This document shows, piece after piece, positions 1-11,059 of a stretch of DNA of 64,000 bases (its first letter is position 1; every line of letters begins with the position of its first letter). The translations under genes and the position numbers were made by a program. Origin of the DNA: CBDDEC01 sp965226785 (GTDB taxonomy: Bacteria; Chloroflexota; Dehalococcoidia; UBA2979); the NCBI GenBank assembly GCA_965226785.1, contig CBDDEC010000003.1, forward strand, positions 434,001 through 498,000, in the 5' to 3' direction. The notes under the pieces are model-generated. The model was not told where the DNA came from and made no database searches. It saw only the letters and a list, made by a program, of their open reading frames with translations.

Positions 1-875
1 TGCTGCACGCCGTCGGCCACAGTCTCGTCAGCCGCAAGGTCGATGTCGTGCTGATCAGCGCCGAGGCGTTCACGAACCAGCTGATCACCGCGATCCAGCA
101 GCGCACCATGGACGAGTTCCGCGCGCGCTACCGCTCGGCCGAGACCCTGCTCATGGACGACATCCAGTTCATCGCCGGTAAAGAGCAGACGCAGGAGGAG
201 TTTTTCTACACCTTCAACGAGCTCTACGAGGCCGGCCACCAGATCGTAATCACCTCCGACAAGAGCCCGTCGCACATCCAGCACCTCGAAGAGCGCCTGC
301 GCACCCGCTTCGAGTGGGGCATGATCGCGGACCTGCAGGCGCCGGACATCGAGACCCGGATCGCGATCCTGCGGCACAAGGCCATTGAACAGCACGTCAC
401 AATCTCCGACGACGTCCTCCAGGTGATCGCTACGCGCTTCACGAACAATATTCGCGAACTGGAGGGCTCGCTGACCCGGGTGCTCGCTTACTCGCGCCTG
501 ACGAACGAACCGCTGACGCCGGAGCTCGTGCACTCGGCGCTCGCCTCGCTCGAGCCAAACGAGCCGAGGCTGCCGCCCACGCCCGATCTGATCGTGCAGA
601 TGATCTGCCGGTACTACGAACTCGAGCGCGACGCACTGATCTCGAAGAGTCGAGAGAAGCGCTTGGCCTACCCACGCCAGGTCGCGATGTACCTCATGCG
701 CGAGCTGGCGCTGCGATCGCTCGTCGAGATCGGCCAGACCCTCGGCGGTCGCGACCATTCGACGGTCCACCACGGGGCCCGCAAGATCGAACGCTCACTC
801 ACGGTTGATCCTGAGACGAAGCGAGACGTGGCGAATCTGCGTGAGATGATCGAGAAGTCGCGCCGCGTCGCCTGA
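1..875 (+). CDS. dnaA: Chromosomal replication initiator DnaA (5' truncated)
   Basis: DnaA binds the origin and melts it to load the replicative helicase. The window opens inside the gene: the frame is already open at base 3, so the GTG at 48 is an internal codon and not the start. The 290 visible residues begin just after where the Walker A loop would be. They include Walker B (LLMDDIQF), the sensor region, and C-terminal domain IV with the DnaA-box-binding signature GGRDHSTVHHG. The gene ends in TGA directly upstream of the candidate origin. The next gene is obgE; dnaN does not follow, unlike the common dnaA-dnaN order. Confidence 0.97.
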   Translation, partial: LHAVGHSLVSRKVDVVLISAEAFTNQLITAIQQRTMDEFRARYRSAETLLMDDIQFIAGKEQTQEEFFYTFNELYEAGHQIVITSDKSPSHIQHLEERLRTRFEWGMIADLQAPDIETRIAILRHKAIEQHVTISDDVLQVIATRFTNNIRELEGSLTRVLAYSRLTNEPLTPELVHSALASLEPNEPRLPPTPDLIVQMICRYYELERDALISKSREKRLAYPRQVAMYLMRELALRSLVEIGQTLGGRDHSTVHHGARKIERSLTVDPETKRDVANLREMIEKSRRVA

Positions 876-979
876 GCCGTCCGACTGTGTGCAGCATTAC
901 CAAGAAGTAACCTCGGCTTGCGGTCTGCGCTTCGTGCTTATGCGCATGCTCACTTCTTTCGAATCCGCTGGCGGTCCGC

Positions 980-1200
980 TGTGGGTATCAGTGTGGTGAT
1001 GTGGATAATCGGAGTGACCCCAGCGCCACTCCGCAGTGGCGTCCTCCTGGGTGCTGGTACTTGCCAACACTACTGAGCAGTTCTAGCCGGCGGAGTCACG
1101 CTCAAAACGACCACTGTGGATTGGACAACCGTCGCGTTCGTAGGCTCAGCACCCCCATTCGCGGCACTTATCCCCAGCATCAACGCCTCTACTACTACTA
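980..1200. other. oriC: Candidate chromosomal origin oriC (DnaA-box cluster)
   Basis: The 408 bases between dnaA and obgE hold no convincing gene but carry origin elements. There is a perfect DnaA box, TGTGGATAA, at 1000-1008 (minus orientation). Weaker boxes are TGTGGGTAT at 980-988 and TGTGGATTG at 1115-1123 (two mismatches each). TTATCCCCA at 1168-1176 (plus orientation) has one mismatch and is followed by a CTA repeat. Location next to dnaA is typical of bacterial origins. The boxes are seen directly; origin function is inferred. Confidence 0.8.
1168..1200 (+). promoter_or_regulatory. Basal unwinding element: DnaA box plus DnaA-trio
   Basis: TTATCCCCA (1168-1176) is followed, after a 12-base spacer, by four perfect CTA repeats (1189-1200). 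The bottom strand therefore reads 3'-GAT-5' four times, the DnaA-trio pattern that DnaA uses in Bacillus subtilis to engage single-stranded DNA. Order and orientation of box, spacer and trio match the known arrangement. The exact point of unwinding is inferred. Confidence 0.7.
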
Positions 1201-1283
1201 CGATCCTCGCTAGGCTGATCACGCGATCCCGGTTGTGCTGTGCATAGCGAGCAGGCTCAGCACTTGAATAAAGCGGCCATCTC

Positions 1284-2600
1284 ATGATCGATTCAGTGGA
1301 ACTCGAAGTCGTCGCGGGGAGTGGGGGCAACGGTGCCGTTTCGTTTCGCCGTGAGAAATTCGTGCCTCGAGGTGGTCCCGACGGGGGAGACGGTGGCCGC
1401 GGTGGCGATGTGGTGATCGTGGCTGATGCTCGCAAGACCACGCTCTCCGACTTCCGGGACCGTCGGGTCCGCGCCGCCGAGGACGGCAGCAAAGGTGGTC
1501 CCAGCCAGATGCGTGGAGCGTCCGGCGCCGACTTGGTGATGCACGTGCCGGTGGGCGCCGTGGTCTGGGAACTCGAGCAGGACGCCAACGTCGAAGACGA
1601 TGGGACCGGAGACGCCGAAACGGCGTGGCGGCAGACCTTGCTCGCCGACCTCGATGAGGTCGATGCCCAGATCATCGTCGCGAGAGGCGGCCGTTCTGGC
1701 CGGGGCAACAAGCGCTTCGCTACATCCACGCGCCAGGCCCCGAGCTTCGCGCAGGCGGGCGGCGAGGGTGATCGGCGGCGGTTGTGGATCGAACTGAAGC
1801 TCGTCGCAGACGTGGGCCTCGTCGGGTTGCCGAACGCAGGCAAGTCAACGCTGTTGCGCGCCTGGAGCCGCGCCCACCCGAAGGTTGCCGCTTACCCCTT
1901 CACCACACTCGAGCCGGAGCTCGGCGTGGTCACTCTCGGATACGACTCGTTCGTCGCGGCGGACATGCCCGGGTTGATCGAGGGTGCGGCAGCTGGTGTC
2001 GGCCTCGGTCACGAATTCCTGCGGCATATCGAGCGCACAGCCGTCCTCGTGCACGTGCTCGACATGACCCGCGATGATCCACTGGCTGACCGGGAGCGCA
2101 TCGACCAGGAGCTGCGCGAGTTCGGCCACGGCCTGAGCGAGAAGCCACAGCTGCTTGCGCTCAACAAGATCGACGATCCCGACGCCCGTGCCCACGTCGA
2201 ACTCCTCGAGGAGCAGCTCGGCACCCTCGAGGCGCCCTGGATCGCGATCTCCGCGGCCGGAGGCGGGGGAACGCGGGAGCTGGCGCAGCGGGCACATCAG
2301 ATGCTCGTGCAGTGGCGCGAGGAGGAGGCAGCGCGGGAAGCTGAGCGCGTCCCCGTGCTGCGACCGCGGCCGCAACAGCGGCGCTTCGACGTGGCGCGCG
2401 GCGACGACGGCACGGTCGTGATCCGCGGGGTGACGCCCGAGTGGCTCGCGAGCACACTCGACCTGACGGAGGAAGAACCGCGCCACGAGCTGTTCCGGCG
2501 GTTGCGACGGATGGGTGTCACCCGGGCGGTCGAGCGGCTGGGTGTCAAAGCTGGTGATCGGGTCCGCGTCGGTGCCGTCAGCGTGCGCTGGGAGCTATGA
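1284..2600 (+). CDS. obgE: Obg family GTPase (CgtA/ObgE)
   Basis: Essential ribosome-associated GTPase with roles in 50S maturation and growth control. The 438 residues show all three domains: the glycine-rich Obg fold (about 1-165, with repeated GGxGG motifs), the G domain with G1 loop GLPNAGKST at about 178-186, DMPGLIEGA as G3 and NKID as G4, and a C-terminal OCT domain (about 350-438). Full length for the family. The ATG start has no clear Shine-Dalgarno. The stop overlaps the nadD start by four bases (ATGA), so the two are translationally coupled. Confidence 0.96.
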   Translation: MIDSVELEVVAGSGGNGAVSFRREKFVPRGGPDGGDGGRGGDVVIVADARKTTLSDFRDRRVRAAEDGSKGGPSQMRGASGADLVMHVPVGAVVWELEQDANVEDDGTGDAETAWRQTLLADLDEVDAQIIVARGGRSGRGNKRFATSTRQAPSFAQAGGEGDRRRLWIELKLVADVGLVGLPNAGKSTLLRAWSRAHPKVAAYPFTTLEPELGVVTLGYDSFVAADMPGLIEGAAAGVGLGHEFLRHIERTAVLVHVLDMTRDDPLADRERIDQELREFGHGLSEKPQLLALNKIDDPDARAHVELLEEQLGTLEAPWIAISAAGGGGTRELAQRAHQMLVQWREEEAAREAERVPVLRPRPQQRRFDVARGDDGTVVIRGVTPEWLASTLDLTEEEPRHELFRRLRRMGVTRAVERLGVKAGDRVRVGAVSVRWEL

Positions 2601-3241
2601 CCGAAGCGGCGTCGGACGCGCCCCAGAGCCGACACCGACGGCTGGGCCTGCTCGGCGGCACGTTCGACCCGCCGCACCGGGCGCACCTCGTCCTGGCCGC
2701 CGCCGCGCGAGACGCGCTCGACCTCGATCGCGTGATCGTGGTGCCCGCCGGTGATCCGTGGCGCAAGTCCGATCGCGACGTGACCAGCGCCGAGGTGCGT
2801 CTCGCATTGACGCGCATCGCCTTTGAGGATCTGCCGTGGGCCGAGGTCAGCTCGATCGAGGTGCGCCGCGAGGGGCCGTCATACACGGCGGAGACGCTGC
2901 TGTCCCTACAGGCCGACGGCGCACACGCCGACGCTGACTGGTGGTTCATCCTCGGCCAGGACGCACTCGTCGACCTGCCGCACTGGCACGAGCCGGAGCG
3001 CATCGTCGCCCTCGCGCGTCTGGCCGTCGCAACGCGTGGCGACCTCGAGGCGGCGGAGATCGAGGCCGTCGAGGCCGTCCCGGCGCTGCGCGGGCGTATC
3101 GACGAAGTGCCGTTCGAGCCGCTCGAGGTCTCAGCCACTGGAATCCGTGAGCAGCTCGCCGCTGGCGCTTCGTCGCCCGACCTCCCCGACCGGGTGCGCG
3201 CCGTGATCGACGAGTTAGAGCTCTACAGCGAGGGCAGTTAG
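2597..3241 (+). CDS. nadD: Nicotinate-nucleotide adenylyltransferase
   Basis: Converts nicotinate mononucleotide and ATP to deamido-NAD in cytosolic NAD synthesis. The 214 residues carry the nucleotidyltransferase motif GGTFDPPHRAH near residue 20. Near the C-terminus SATGIRE stands in for the usual ISSTxIR motif. Length is normal. It overlaps obgE by four bases, an obgE-nadD pairing common near bacterial origins. The usual rsfS partner is not downstream; a convergent methyltransferase gene is there instead. Confidence 0.95.
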   Translation: MTEAASDAPQSRHRRLGLLGGTFDPPHRAHLVLAAAARDALDLDRVIVVPAGDPWRKSDRDVTSAEVRLALTRIAFEDLPWAEVSSIEVRREGPSYTAETLLSLQADGAHADADWWFILGQDALVDLPHWHEPERIVALARLAVATRGDLEAAEIEAVEAVPALRGRIDEVPFEPLEVSATGIREQLAAGASSPDLPDRVRAVIDELELYSEGS

Positions 3242-3245
3242 AGCC

Positions 3246-3971
3246 TTACGCGGTGCGGACCGCCTCGGACGGGTCGAAGCCCTCGGGCGGTCGTCCGATC
3301 AGGATCGAGGCGCGCGGGATCGGCGGCAGGAAGAACGGGCGCAGGTCGGCGTAGCGCACGAACGGGAACCCGGCGCGCTCGGCGAAACCTCGCAGCGTCT
3401 GGCTCGAGCGCAGCCGCGGTGCAGCGACGCCCGTCGAGATCGCGCGCGCGTTCCAGGCGTCGATGCGAGCGTTGCCGGTGGGGCCGAACTCCCAGACGAC
3501 GGCAAGCCCTCCCACCTCGAGCACGCGCAGCAGTTCGACGAAGAGCGCGTTTAGCTCCGCGTCGTCGAGGTGCTTGGCCACATAGCTGCAGATTGCGAGC
3601 GTGAATGTGTCCGCGGCGAACGGCAGCGCCAGGGCGCTGCCCTGCACGAGCGGCCGCTCCGCGTGGCCCTGGTCGCGAGCCGCCAGCCGCAGCATCGCCC
3701 GCGAGCCGTCGAGGCCGATCGGCGCGGTGGCCGGCTGGAGCTGCTCGTCGATCGCTCCCAGCAGCGCACCGCGGCCGCAGCCGATGTCGAGGATCCGCGC
3801 CCCCTCGTCGAGCTGCAGCTCTTCGTGCAGTCGCATCCCCGGACCGTTGACGAGCGGCAGCGCCTGCGGGCCGCTCAACCAGCGGAAGCCGATCGAGCTG
3901 AGCGAGCGGTGCCCGATCCAGTTCTCGAATTCGCGCATGCGCGCTGCGGCGTTACTCGATGCCTCGAACAT
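3246..3971 (-). CDS. Class I SAM-dependent methyltransferase
   Basis: Putative methyltransferase of unknown substrate, 241 residues. The SAM-binding motif I is ILDIGCGRGALLG at about residue 62, followed by GLDGS (motif II region) and a YVAKHLDD segment as in ubiE/BioC-like enzymes. The open frame continues further upstream, but ATG 3971 was chosen because the longer form would run into the divergent serine hydrolase at 4060 and its added residues look non-coding. It converges on nadD with a 4-base gap. Confidence 0.8.
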   Translation of the reverse strand: MFEASSNAAARMREFENWIGHRSLSSIGFRWLSGPQALPLVNGPGMRLHEELQLDEGARILDIGCGRGALLGAIDEQLQPATAPIGLDGSRAMLRLAARDQGHAERPLVQGSALALPFAADTFTLAICSYVAKHLDDAELNALFVELLRVLEVGGLAVVWEFGPTGNARIDAWNARAISTGVAAPRLRSSQTLRGFAERAGFPFVRYADLRPFFLPPIPRASILIGRPPEGFDPSEAVRTA

Positions 3972-4059
3972 GCCGTCGATGGTGTCAGCGCGCCGGTCGA
4001 GATTCAACGGGAGCCGCTGTCTGCCTGGCGGCGGTAACATCGCGCGGCGCGAGGAGGCG

Positions 4060-5436
4060 ATGTCCGTGTCCGAGGCGATGGCGGAGCTTGAGGCCGATCT
4101 GCTGGAGTTCGTCGAGGCGCAGCGAGAGCGGCTCCACGTCCCGGGAGTGGCCGTCGGTGTGATCCGCGGCGACGAGGAGTGGTATCGAGGCTTCGGTGTC
4201 ACGAACGCCGATGCTCCGTCGCCGGTCGACGAAGCAACCCTGTTCCAGATCGGCTCCAACACTAAGACCTACGTCGCGACGGCGATCATGCGGGAGGTCG
4301 AAGCCGGTCGGGCTGACCTCGACGCCCCGCTCCGCGAGTACCTCCCCACCTTCGAGCTGGCCGAGGAGGGTATCGCAGCGCGTGTGACAGTGCGGCACCT
4401 GCTGACGCATACGGGTGGCTGGGACGGCGACTGGCTGCTGGTGCATCCGCAGGGCGGCCGCAACGATGACGCGCTCGCTCGGTCGGTCGAAGCGATGCCG
4501 CAGGTGCCCATGCAGACGCAGCCGGGTTCGCTCTTCCACTACAACAACACCGGTTTCAGCCTCGCCGGTCGAATGCTCGAAGTCGTGCGCGATCAGCCGT
4601 TCGAGGAGGCGATGCGTGAGCTGCTGTTCACGCCGATCGGCCTCGGGCACTCCGTCTTCTTCGCGGACGAGGCGATCACCTACCGGGCCGTGGCCGGCCA
4701 CATCGTGCGCGACGGAACGGCCGAGGTGGCGTCGCTGTGGGAGCTGCCCCGCTGTTCGTTCCCTGCGGGCGCTATCGCCTGCGACATCCGCGATCTGCTG
4801 CGCTGGGGTCGGTTCCAGCTCGACCGCGACCTCACCGCCGACGGTGAGCGGATCCTGACGGAGGCCTCCGTCGATGCATTGCACAGCCCGCAGGTCGACA
4901 TCGGCGACGGCGCAGAGGCGGTGGGACTCTCCTGGATGCTCGGCCACGTCGACGGTGCGCGCACCGTGTCGCACTCCCGCGGTACGAACGGCCAGGTCTC
5001 GCTCCACACGGTCTACCCGGAACACGGCGCGGCGATCGGTATCGTCACCAACGCGAACACGGGCGGCGAACTAGCGCGCGACGTCATGCGCTTCCTCGAA
5101 CGGCGGCTGCTCGGCCTCGAGTACCGCGCCCCCGAGCCGATCGATGCCGGCGACGCGCTCGAGGACTACGTCGGGATCTATGAGCGCGAGATGGTGCGGC
5201 TCGAGCTGACCCGCGACGGCGATCACCTGCTGGCGGAAGGCACCTCGCTGACGCGTCCGGAGGACTGGGAAGCCGCGCCGACTGCACCACCGGTCGCAGT
5301 CGGCCTGCTCGAGGATCGCGACGCGTTCATCGTCCTCGAGGGCGGCAACTCCGGCGGCCGCGGCCGCTTTATCCGCGACGCAGAGGGCGCGATCGAATGG
5401 CTGCGCTGGGGTGGGCGGCTGCACCGGCGGCAGTGA
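4060..5436 (+). CDS. Serine hydrolase, beta-lactamase/PBP class C fold (copy 1)
   Basis: Penicillin-binding-protein-like hydrolase, 458 residues, probably a peptidase or esterase; the substrate cannot be told from sequence. The catalytic SxxK motif is SNTK at about 66, the YxN motif is YNN at about 160, and HSRGTNG near 305 replaces the usual HxG/KTG motif. The C-terminal 110 residues look like the DUF3471-type beta domain of such enzymes. ATG 4060 is preceded by GAGGAGG (4051-4057), and a -10 like TAACAT lies at 4035-4040. No signal peptide, so cytosolic as annotated. A paralog follows immediately. Confidence 0.85.
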   Translation: MSVSEAMAELEADLLEFVEAQRERLHVPGVAVGVIRGDEEWYRGFGVTNADAPSPVDEATLFQIGSNTKTYVATAIMREVEAGRADLDAPLREYLPTFELAEEGIAARVTVRHLLTHTGGWDGDWLLVHPQGGRNDDALARSVEAMPQVPMQTQPGSLFHYNNTGFSLAGRMLEVVRDQPFEEAMRELLFTPIGLGHSVFFADEAITYRAVAGHIVRDGTAEVASLWELPRCSFPAGAIACDIRDLLRWGRFQLDRDLTADGERILTEASVDALHSPQVDIGDGAEAVGLSWMLGHVDGARTVSHSRGTNGQVSLHTVYPEHGAAIGIVTNANTGGELARDVMRFLERRLLGLEYRAPEPIDAGDALEDYVGIYEREMVRLELTRDGDHLLAEGTSLTRPEDWEAAPTAPPVAVGLLEDRDAFIVLEGGNSGGRGRFIRDAEGAIEWLRWGGRLHRRQ

Positions 5437-5459
5437 CCGCGCCGGCCCGTCCTCGGTGG

Positions 5460-5465
5460 TAGCGT
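5460..5465 (+). promoter_or_regulatory. -10 box of a probable leaderless promoter
   Basis: TAGCGT ends six bases before ATG 5472, so transcription would start at or next to the start codon. The same TANNNT-6-ATG layout precedes the genes at 14772 and 34416. No clear -35 is visible. Confidence 0.45.
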
Positions 5466-5471
5466 GGCCGC

Positions 5472-6890
5472 ATGGACGCTGCTGGCACCCCGCTCACCGC
5501 ATCGTTCCGCAGCGAGCTCCGCGCCGTCGTAGAGGAGGCGATGGCGCGCCTGCATGTGCCCGGCGCTGCGGTCGGCATCGTCGACCTGGCTGACGGGCGT
5601 GACGCCGAGGTGGTCGAGACGTTCGGGGTGACCAGCATTGACCATCCGCTGGAGGTCACCGAGCAGACGCTGTTCCAGATCGGTTCAACGACGAAGACGT
5701 TCACCGCCACGCTCGCGATGCAGGACGTCGACGCTGGCCGGCTGGACCTCGACGCGCCGGTGCACATCTACCTCCACGAGTTTTGGCTCTCCAGGGACGA
5801 GTGGGCGCCGGAGGTGAGGGTCCGCGACCTGCTCACGCACACCGGCGGCTTCGACGGCGACTGGTTCCTGATGAACCCACTCGGCGAGGGCCAGCGGCTG
5901 GCGCGCGTGGTCGGCTGGATGGCGCAGGTGCCGGCGCTGACGCCGCCGGGCGAGTACTTCTCCTACTCGAACGCCGGGTTCGCGATCGCCGGGCGGCTCG
6001 TCGAGGTGTTCGCGGGTATCTCCTCGAGCTACGAGGGCCTGGTCATGGAGCGGCTCTTCGAGCCCCTGGGGATGGGCAACTCCGTCGCCGAGCCGATCCA
6101 GATCCTGGGGCACCGTTATGCGGTGGGACACAACGTGATCGAGACCGCCGCGGGCGAGGCGATCGTCAAGGTGGCCCGCCCGTACCACCTCGAACGTGGC
6201 GCGGTGGCGCACGGCGGCATCATCTCCGATGTGCGCGACCAGCTGCGCTGGGCCCGGTTTCACCTCGGCGACGGGACTGCCCCGGACGGCACCCGACTGC
6301 TGGACGAACAGACGCTGCGGCGCATGCAACAGCGCCGCGTGGAGGCAGGCAGCACCTGCGACGCCGTGGGCTACTCATGGCTGATCGAGGACTACGAGGA
6401 CGCCGCGGGCGCGACCATCGAGACGATCCGCCACGGCGGCGAGACGCACGGTCAGATGTCGGCGTTCCGCATCGTGCCCGACCGCCGCTTCGCTCTCACG
6501 GTGCTGACGAACGCCTCGAGCGGCGGGCAGTTGCACGACGAGGTCGTCGCCTGGGTGCTCGCTCGCAGCCTCGGCCTGCGCCGGCCGGAGCCGCCGGTGA
6601 TCGCCATGGACGACCTCGGTTCGTTCGAGGGTCGCTTCGGCGGCACGCTGAAGGATGTGACGCTGCGCGTCCACGATGGCGTGCTCCACGCCGAGGTCAG
6701 CCGCCACCGCCGCCCCGGACGCCCCCAGCCGCCAGCGCTCGCCCCGATGCCCCTCGGCTTCGTCGACGAGCGCACCGTCATCGCCCTCGACGGGCCGCAG
6801 CGAGGCATGCGCGGCGACCTCATGCACGACATCGAAGGCGCGCACTCCTGGCTGCGCTGGGACGGGCGGATGATGCCGCGGGTGGAGTGA
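5472..6890 (+). CDS. Serine hydrolase, beta-lactamase/PBP class C fold (copy 2)
   Basis: Second member of a tandem pair, 472 residues and clearly paralogous to the preceding gene (shared LFQIGS..TKT, LTHTGG.DGDW and AGR.VEV blocks). SxxK is STTK at about 72, YxN is YSN at about 164, and HGG near 320 is the third motif, here intact. A C-terminal beta domain follows. There is no signal peptide. ATG 5472 was chosen since it starts the conserved alignment with copy 1 and has a -10 box six bases upstream. Substrate unknown. Confidence 0.85.
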   Translation: MDAAGTPLTASFRSELRAVVEEAMARLHVPGAAVGIVDLADGRDAEVVETFGVTSIDHPLEVTEQTLFQIGSTTKTFTATLAMQDVDAGRLDLDAPVHIYLHEFWLSRDEWAPEVRVRDLLTHTGGFDGDWFLMNPLGEGQRLARVVGWMAQVPALTPPGEYFSYSNAGFAIAGRLVEVFAGISSSYEGLVMERLFEPLGMGNSVAEPIQILGHRYAVGHNVIETAAGEAIVKVARPYHLERGAVAHGGIISDVRDQLRWARFHLGDGTAPDGTRLLDEQTLRRMQQRRVEAGSTCDAVGYSWLIEDYEDAAGATIETIRHGGETHGQMSAFRIVPDRRFALTVLTNASSGGQLHDEVVAWVLARSLGLRRPEPPVIAMDDLGSFEGRFGGTLKDVTLRVHDGVLHAEVSRHRRPGRPQPPALAPMPLGFVDERTVIALDGPQRGMRGDLMHDIEGAHSWLRWDGRMMPRVE

Positions 6891-6902
6891 GCGTGTCGGC
6901 CC

Positions 6903-7403
6903 CTAGAACGGCCCGCGGAGCACGCCCTGGTCGGGGCGTTCGGCGCGCTGATCGTGGCCGCCGAGGTCGAAGCTGATGCGCACCTGTGCGTCCTTGGACG
7001 CGCCCCACTCGCACATCGCGGCCAGCTCGCGTAGTCGCGGCGTCAGGTGTTCGTCGCCCGCGACCAGCGGCTCGAGTGACGTCGATGGGTGTTCCCACGC
7101 CTGCGCGACCGTGTTGGCGCACTCGGCGAGGTCGGCTGCCGGCTGCCACGCCCGTTCGAGCTCGAAGCGGTCCGAGTCGTTCTCGGCGTTGCGGTCGGCG
7201 TAGCGCAACAGCGGCCGCAGGTCGATCTGCTGGTGGCGCAACGTTTGCGCCGCCTGTGCCAGCTCGTGGTTACCGCCGAACTCGGCACTGAAGGCCCACG
7301 AAGCGAAGAAGAGCACGATCGTCGGATCGTCGAGGAATTCGAGCGGGCAGGCTTCGGTCGTATCGAACTCCACGAAGAAGCGTTGGCCGACCTCGCTCGC
7401 CAT
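6903..7403 (-). CDS. Hypothetical protein coupled to a methyltransferase
   Basis: A 166-residue soluble protein with no family I recognise. It is rich in acidic residues and tryptophans, has no membrane segment or signal, and contains no cofactor motif. Its ATG follows the stop of the upstream methyltransferase gene by a single base, so the two are very likely co-translated and may act together. Codon use matches the neighbours. Confidence 0.6.
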   Translation of the reverse strand: MASEVGQRFFVEFDTTEACPLEFLDDPTIVLFFASWAFSAEFGGNHELAQAAQTLRHQQIDLRPLLRYADRNAENDSDRFELERAWQPAADLAECANTVAQAWEHPSTSLEPLVAGDEHLTPRLRELAAMCEWGASKDAQVRISFDLGGHDQRAERPDQGVLRGPF

Positions 7404-7404
7404 G

Positions 7405-8064
7405 TCAGGCGTTCGGCGCGGGCGCGCTGCGTTCGAGCAGCATCACGTCCCAGATGCGGCCCACCCGCTCGTCCGCGAGCGTGAAGCCGCGCTGCGCCGC
7501 CTCGTCCAGGAGCGCCGAACGAGGGTGAATGAAGGCGCGGAACTCGCTTCGGCGGAGGCGCAGGAAGAGGTTCGCCACGCGCATCACGCTGCGGAACAGC
7601 ACGTTGTCGCGAGGCATGGCGAGCACAACGCGCTGGCTGGCGTGGTCGCAGGCCGCGCCGATCAACGCGGGCATGTCCGGGTAACAGCACACGACCTTGT
7701 TCATGACCACGGCGTCCGCGACCGGCAGGTCGCCGTTCATCGTGACGAAGTCACCGATGCGTCGGTCCGCGCGGTCTCCGAGTTCTGTCTCCGCGAGCAA
7801 CTCGGAGGCAACGTGCTCGTACTCGGCTGAGAGTTCGACGCTGACGGTGCGGCCGGCGCCCGCTTTCAGCAGCTCGAGCTGGATCGCACCGATGCCGCCA
7901 CCGACCTCGAGGACGGTCGAGCCCTCCAGGGGGTGCCGGCTGAGGAACGAGAAGATCTGCTTCGACTGGGCGTCGAGGCCACGCTTGCGGTAGCCTCGGG
8001 CGTCACGGCGGGCGCGGTTTTCGTTGAACATGTCGGCGTACGCGCCGTGGCAACAATCGCTCAT
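7405..8064 (-). CDS. SAM-dependent methyltransferase, Mg-protoporphyrin methyltransferase-like
   Basis: A 219-residue methyltransferase. An N-terminal segment SDCCHGAYADMF and an RARRDARGYRKRGLD stretch resemble the BchM-like family, followed by motif I (VLEVGGGIGAIQLELL, about 52). No other bacteriochlorophyll gene is present in the window, so a photosynthetic role is not implied; it may methylate another small molecule. It heads a two-gene minus-strand unit with the hypothetical protein at 6903-7403. Confidence 0.75.
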   Translation of the reverse strand: MSDCCHGAYADMFNENRARRDARGYRKRGLDAQSKQIFSFLSRHPLEGSTVLEVGGGIGAIQLELLKAGAGRTVSVELSAEYEHVASELLAETELGDRADRRIGDFVTMNGDLPVADAVVMNKVVCCYPDMPALIGAACDHASQRVVLAMPRDNVLFRSVMRVANLFLRLRRSEFRAFIHPRSALLDEAAQRGFTLADERVGRIWDVMLLERSAPAPNA

Positions 8065-8128
8065 CGTGTGCCCACGGTACGCCGAGCACGCAAACTGGCG
8101 GCTGGGCCCTTAGACGCCGGCCGCGGCG

Positions 8129-10243
<2,115 letters not shown>

Positions 10244-10570
10244 CGGGCCTCGTTTTCGACCGGTCGATGAGAAGGCAATCGCCGCGATCCAGGGCTCCTC
10301 GGACGGTGCGCAGAGAGGGCGATATGCCCGTCCAACGTGACCGGCCGCGGGCGGTTCGCAGCGCGCTCCATTGACCGATGCTGACCGAGTTCGAGGAGTG
10401 CGGGGAACGATTGCTCGGTCACCCACGTATGATACCAGAAAGCCGCGTCGAACGGGCGTTTCCCGGGCCGCTCTGAGTGCCCCACCGTTCCGAAAACACG
10501 CACCGAGGTCGGTATCCGGCGGCACCGCGACCGCGGTCAGGGTTCAGCGACTGAGAGGTATCTACACGCC
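10244..10570. other. Divergent intergenic region between gyrB and the TrmO-like gene
   Basis: About 327 bases separate the two divergent starts. Short open frames here look like GC-rich chance frames. A TATGAT-like hexamer lies at 10428-10433, but no -35 sits at a proper distance on either strand. It probably holds both promoters; nothing more can be supported. Confidence 0.4.
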
Positions 10571-11059
10571 GTGACAACGCCCTCCGAACAGCCACCGATC
10601 GAACTTCGCCCGATCGGCGTCGTACGGGACGCTCCGGACGACCTCGAACGGGTCGACTGGAGCGATGTCGAGAGCACGATCGAGCTCATCGGGGAGGCCG
10701 CCGCGGCCGCCGATCAGCTCACCCTGGAGCTTGAGGAGTACACGCATCTGATCGTCCTCGGCTGGCTCGATCGTTACCCGGATGAGCTGCGCCATCGCCG
10801 CACGGCGTACCCGGGCGGGGACACTTCGTTGCCGCTGCAAGGCACGCTCGCCCTGCGTGGCGCGCGACCCAACCCGATCAGCTTCACGGTGGTCGAGCTA
10901 CTCGAGATCGACGGCGATGAGATCGACGTGCGCGGACTCGACCTCGTCGCGGGGACACCGATCCTCGACGTCAAGCCGTACATCGCCTTCTACGACTCGT
11001 TCCACGACGCGCAGATGCCCGAGTGGGCCGAGGGCGAGCCGATCGAGGACGAGCTGTGA
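10571..11059 (+). CDS. TrmO/TsaA-family tRNA methyltransferase-like protein
   Basis: A 162-residue member of the TsaA/TrmO (UPF0066) beta-barrel family, which in Escherichia coli N6-methylates t6A37 of tRNA. Family features are RPIGVVRDAP at the N-terminus, GARPNPIS in the middle and DLVAGTPILDVKPYI near the C-terminus. It starts with GTG and its stop overlaps the GTG of the next gene (GTGA). Members outside enterobacteria also occur beside metal or cofactor genes, so the tRNA substrate is an inference. Confidence 0.85.
   Translation: MTTPSEQPPIELRPIGVVRDAPDDLERVDWSDVESTIELIGEAAAAADQLTLELEEYTHLIVLGWLDRYPDELRHRRTAYPGGDTSLPLQGTLALRGARPNPISFTVVELLEIDGDEIDVRGLDLVAGTPILDVKPYIAFYDSFHDAQMPEWAEGEPIEDEL

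Noticed and set aside
1001..1213. 70-codon open frame across the origin region
   Set aside because: It starts within a DnaA box, has no ribosome site and no protein-like composition.
10411..10433. Promoter from TTGCTC and TATGAT in the gyrB upstream region
   Set aside because: The spacer is only 11 bases, too short for a functional pair.
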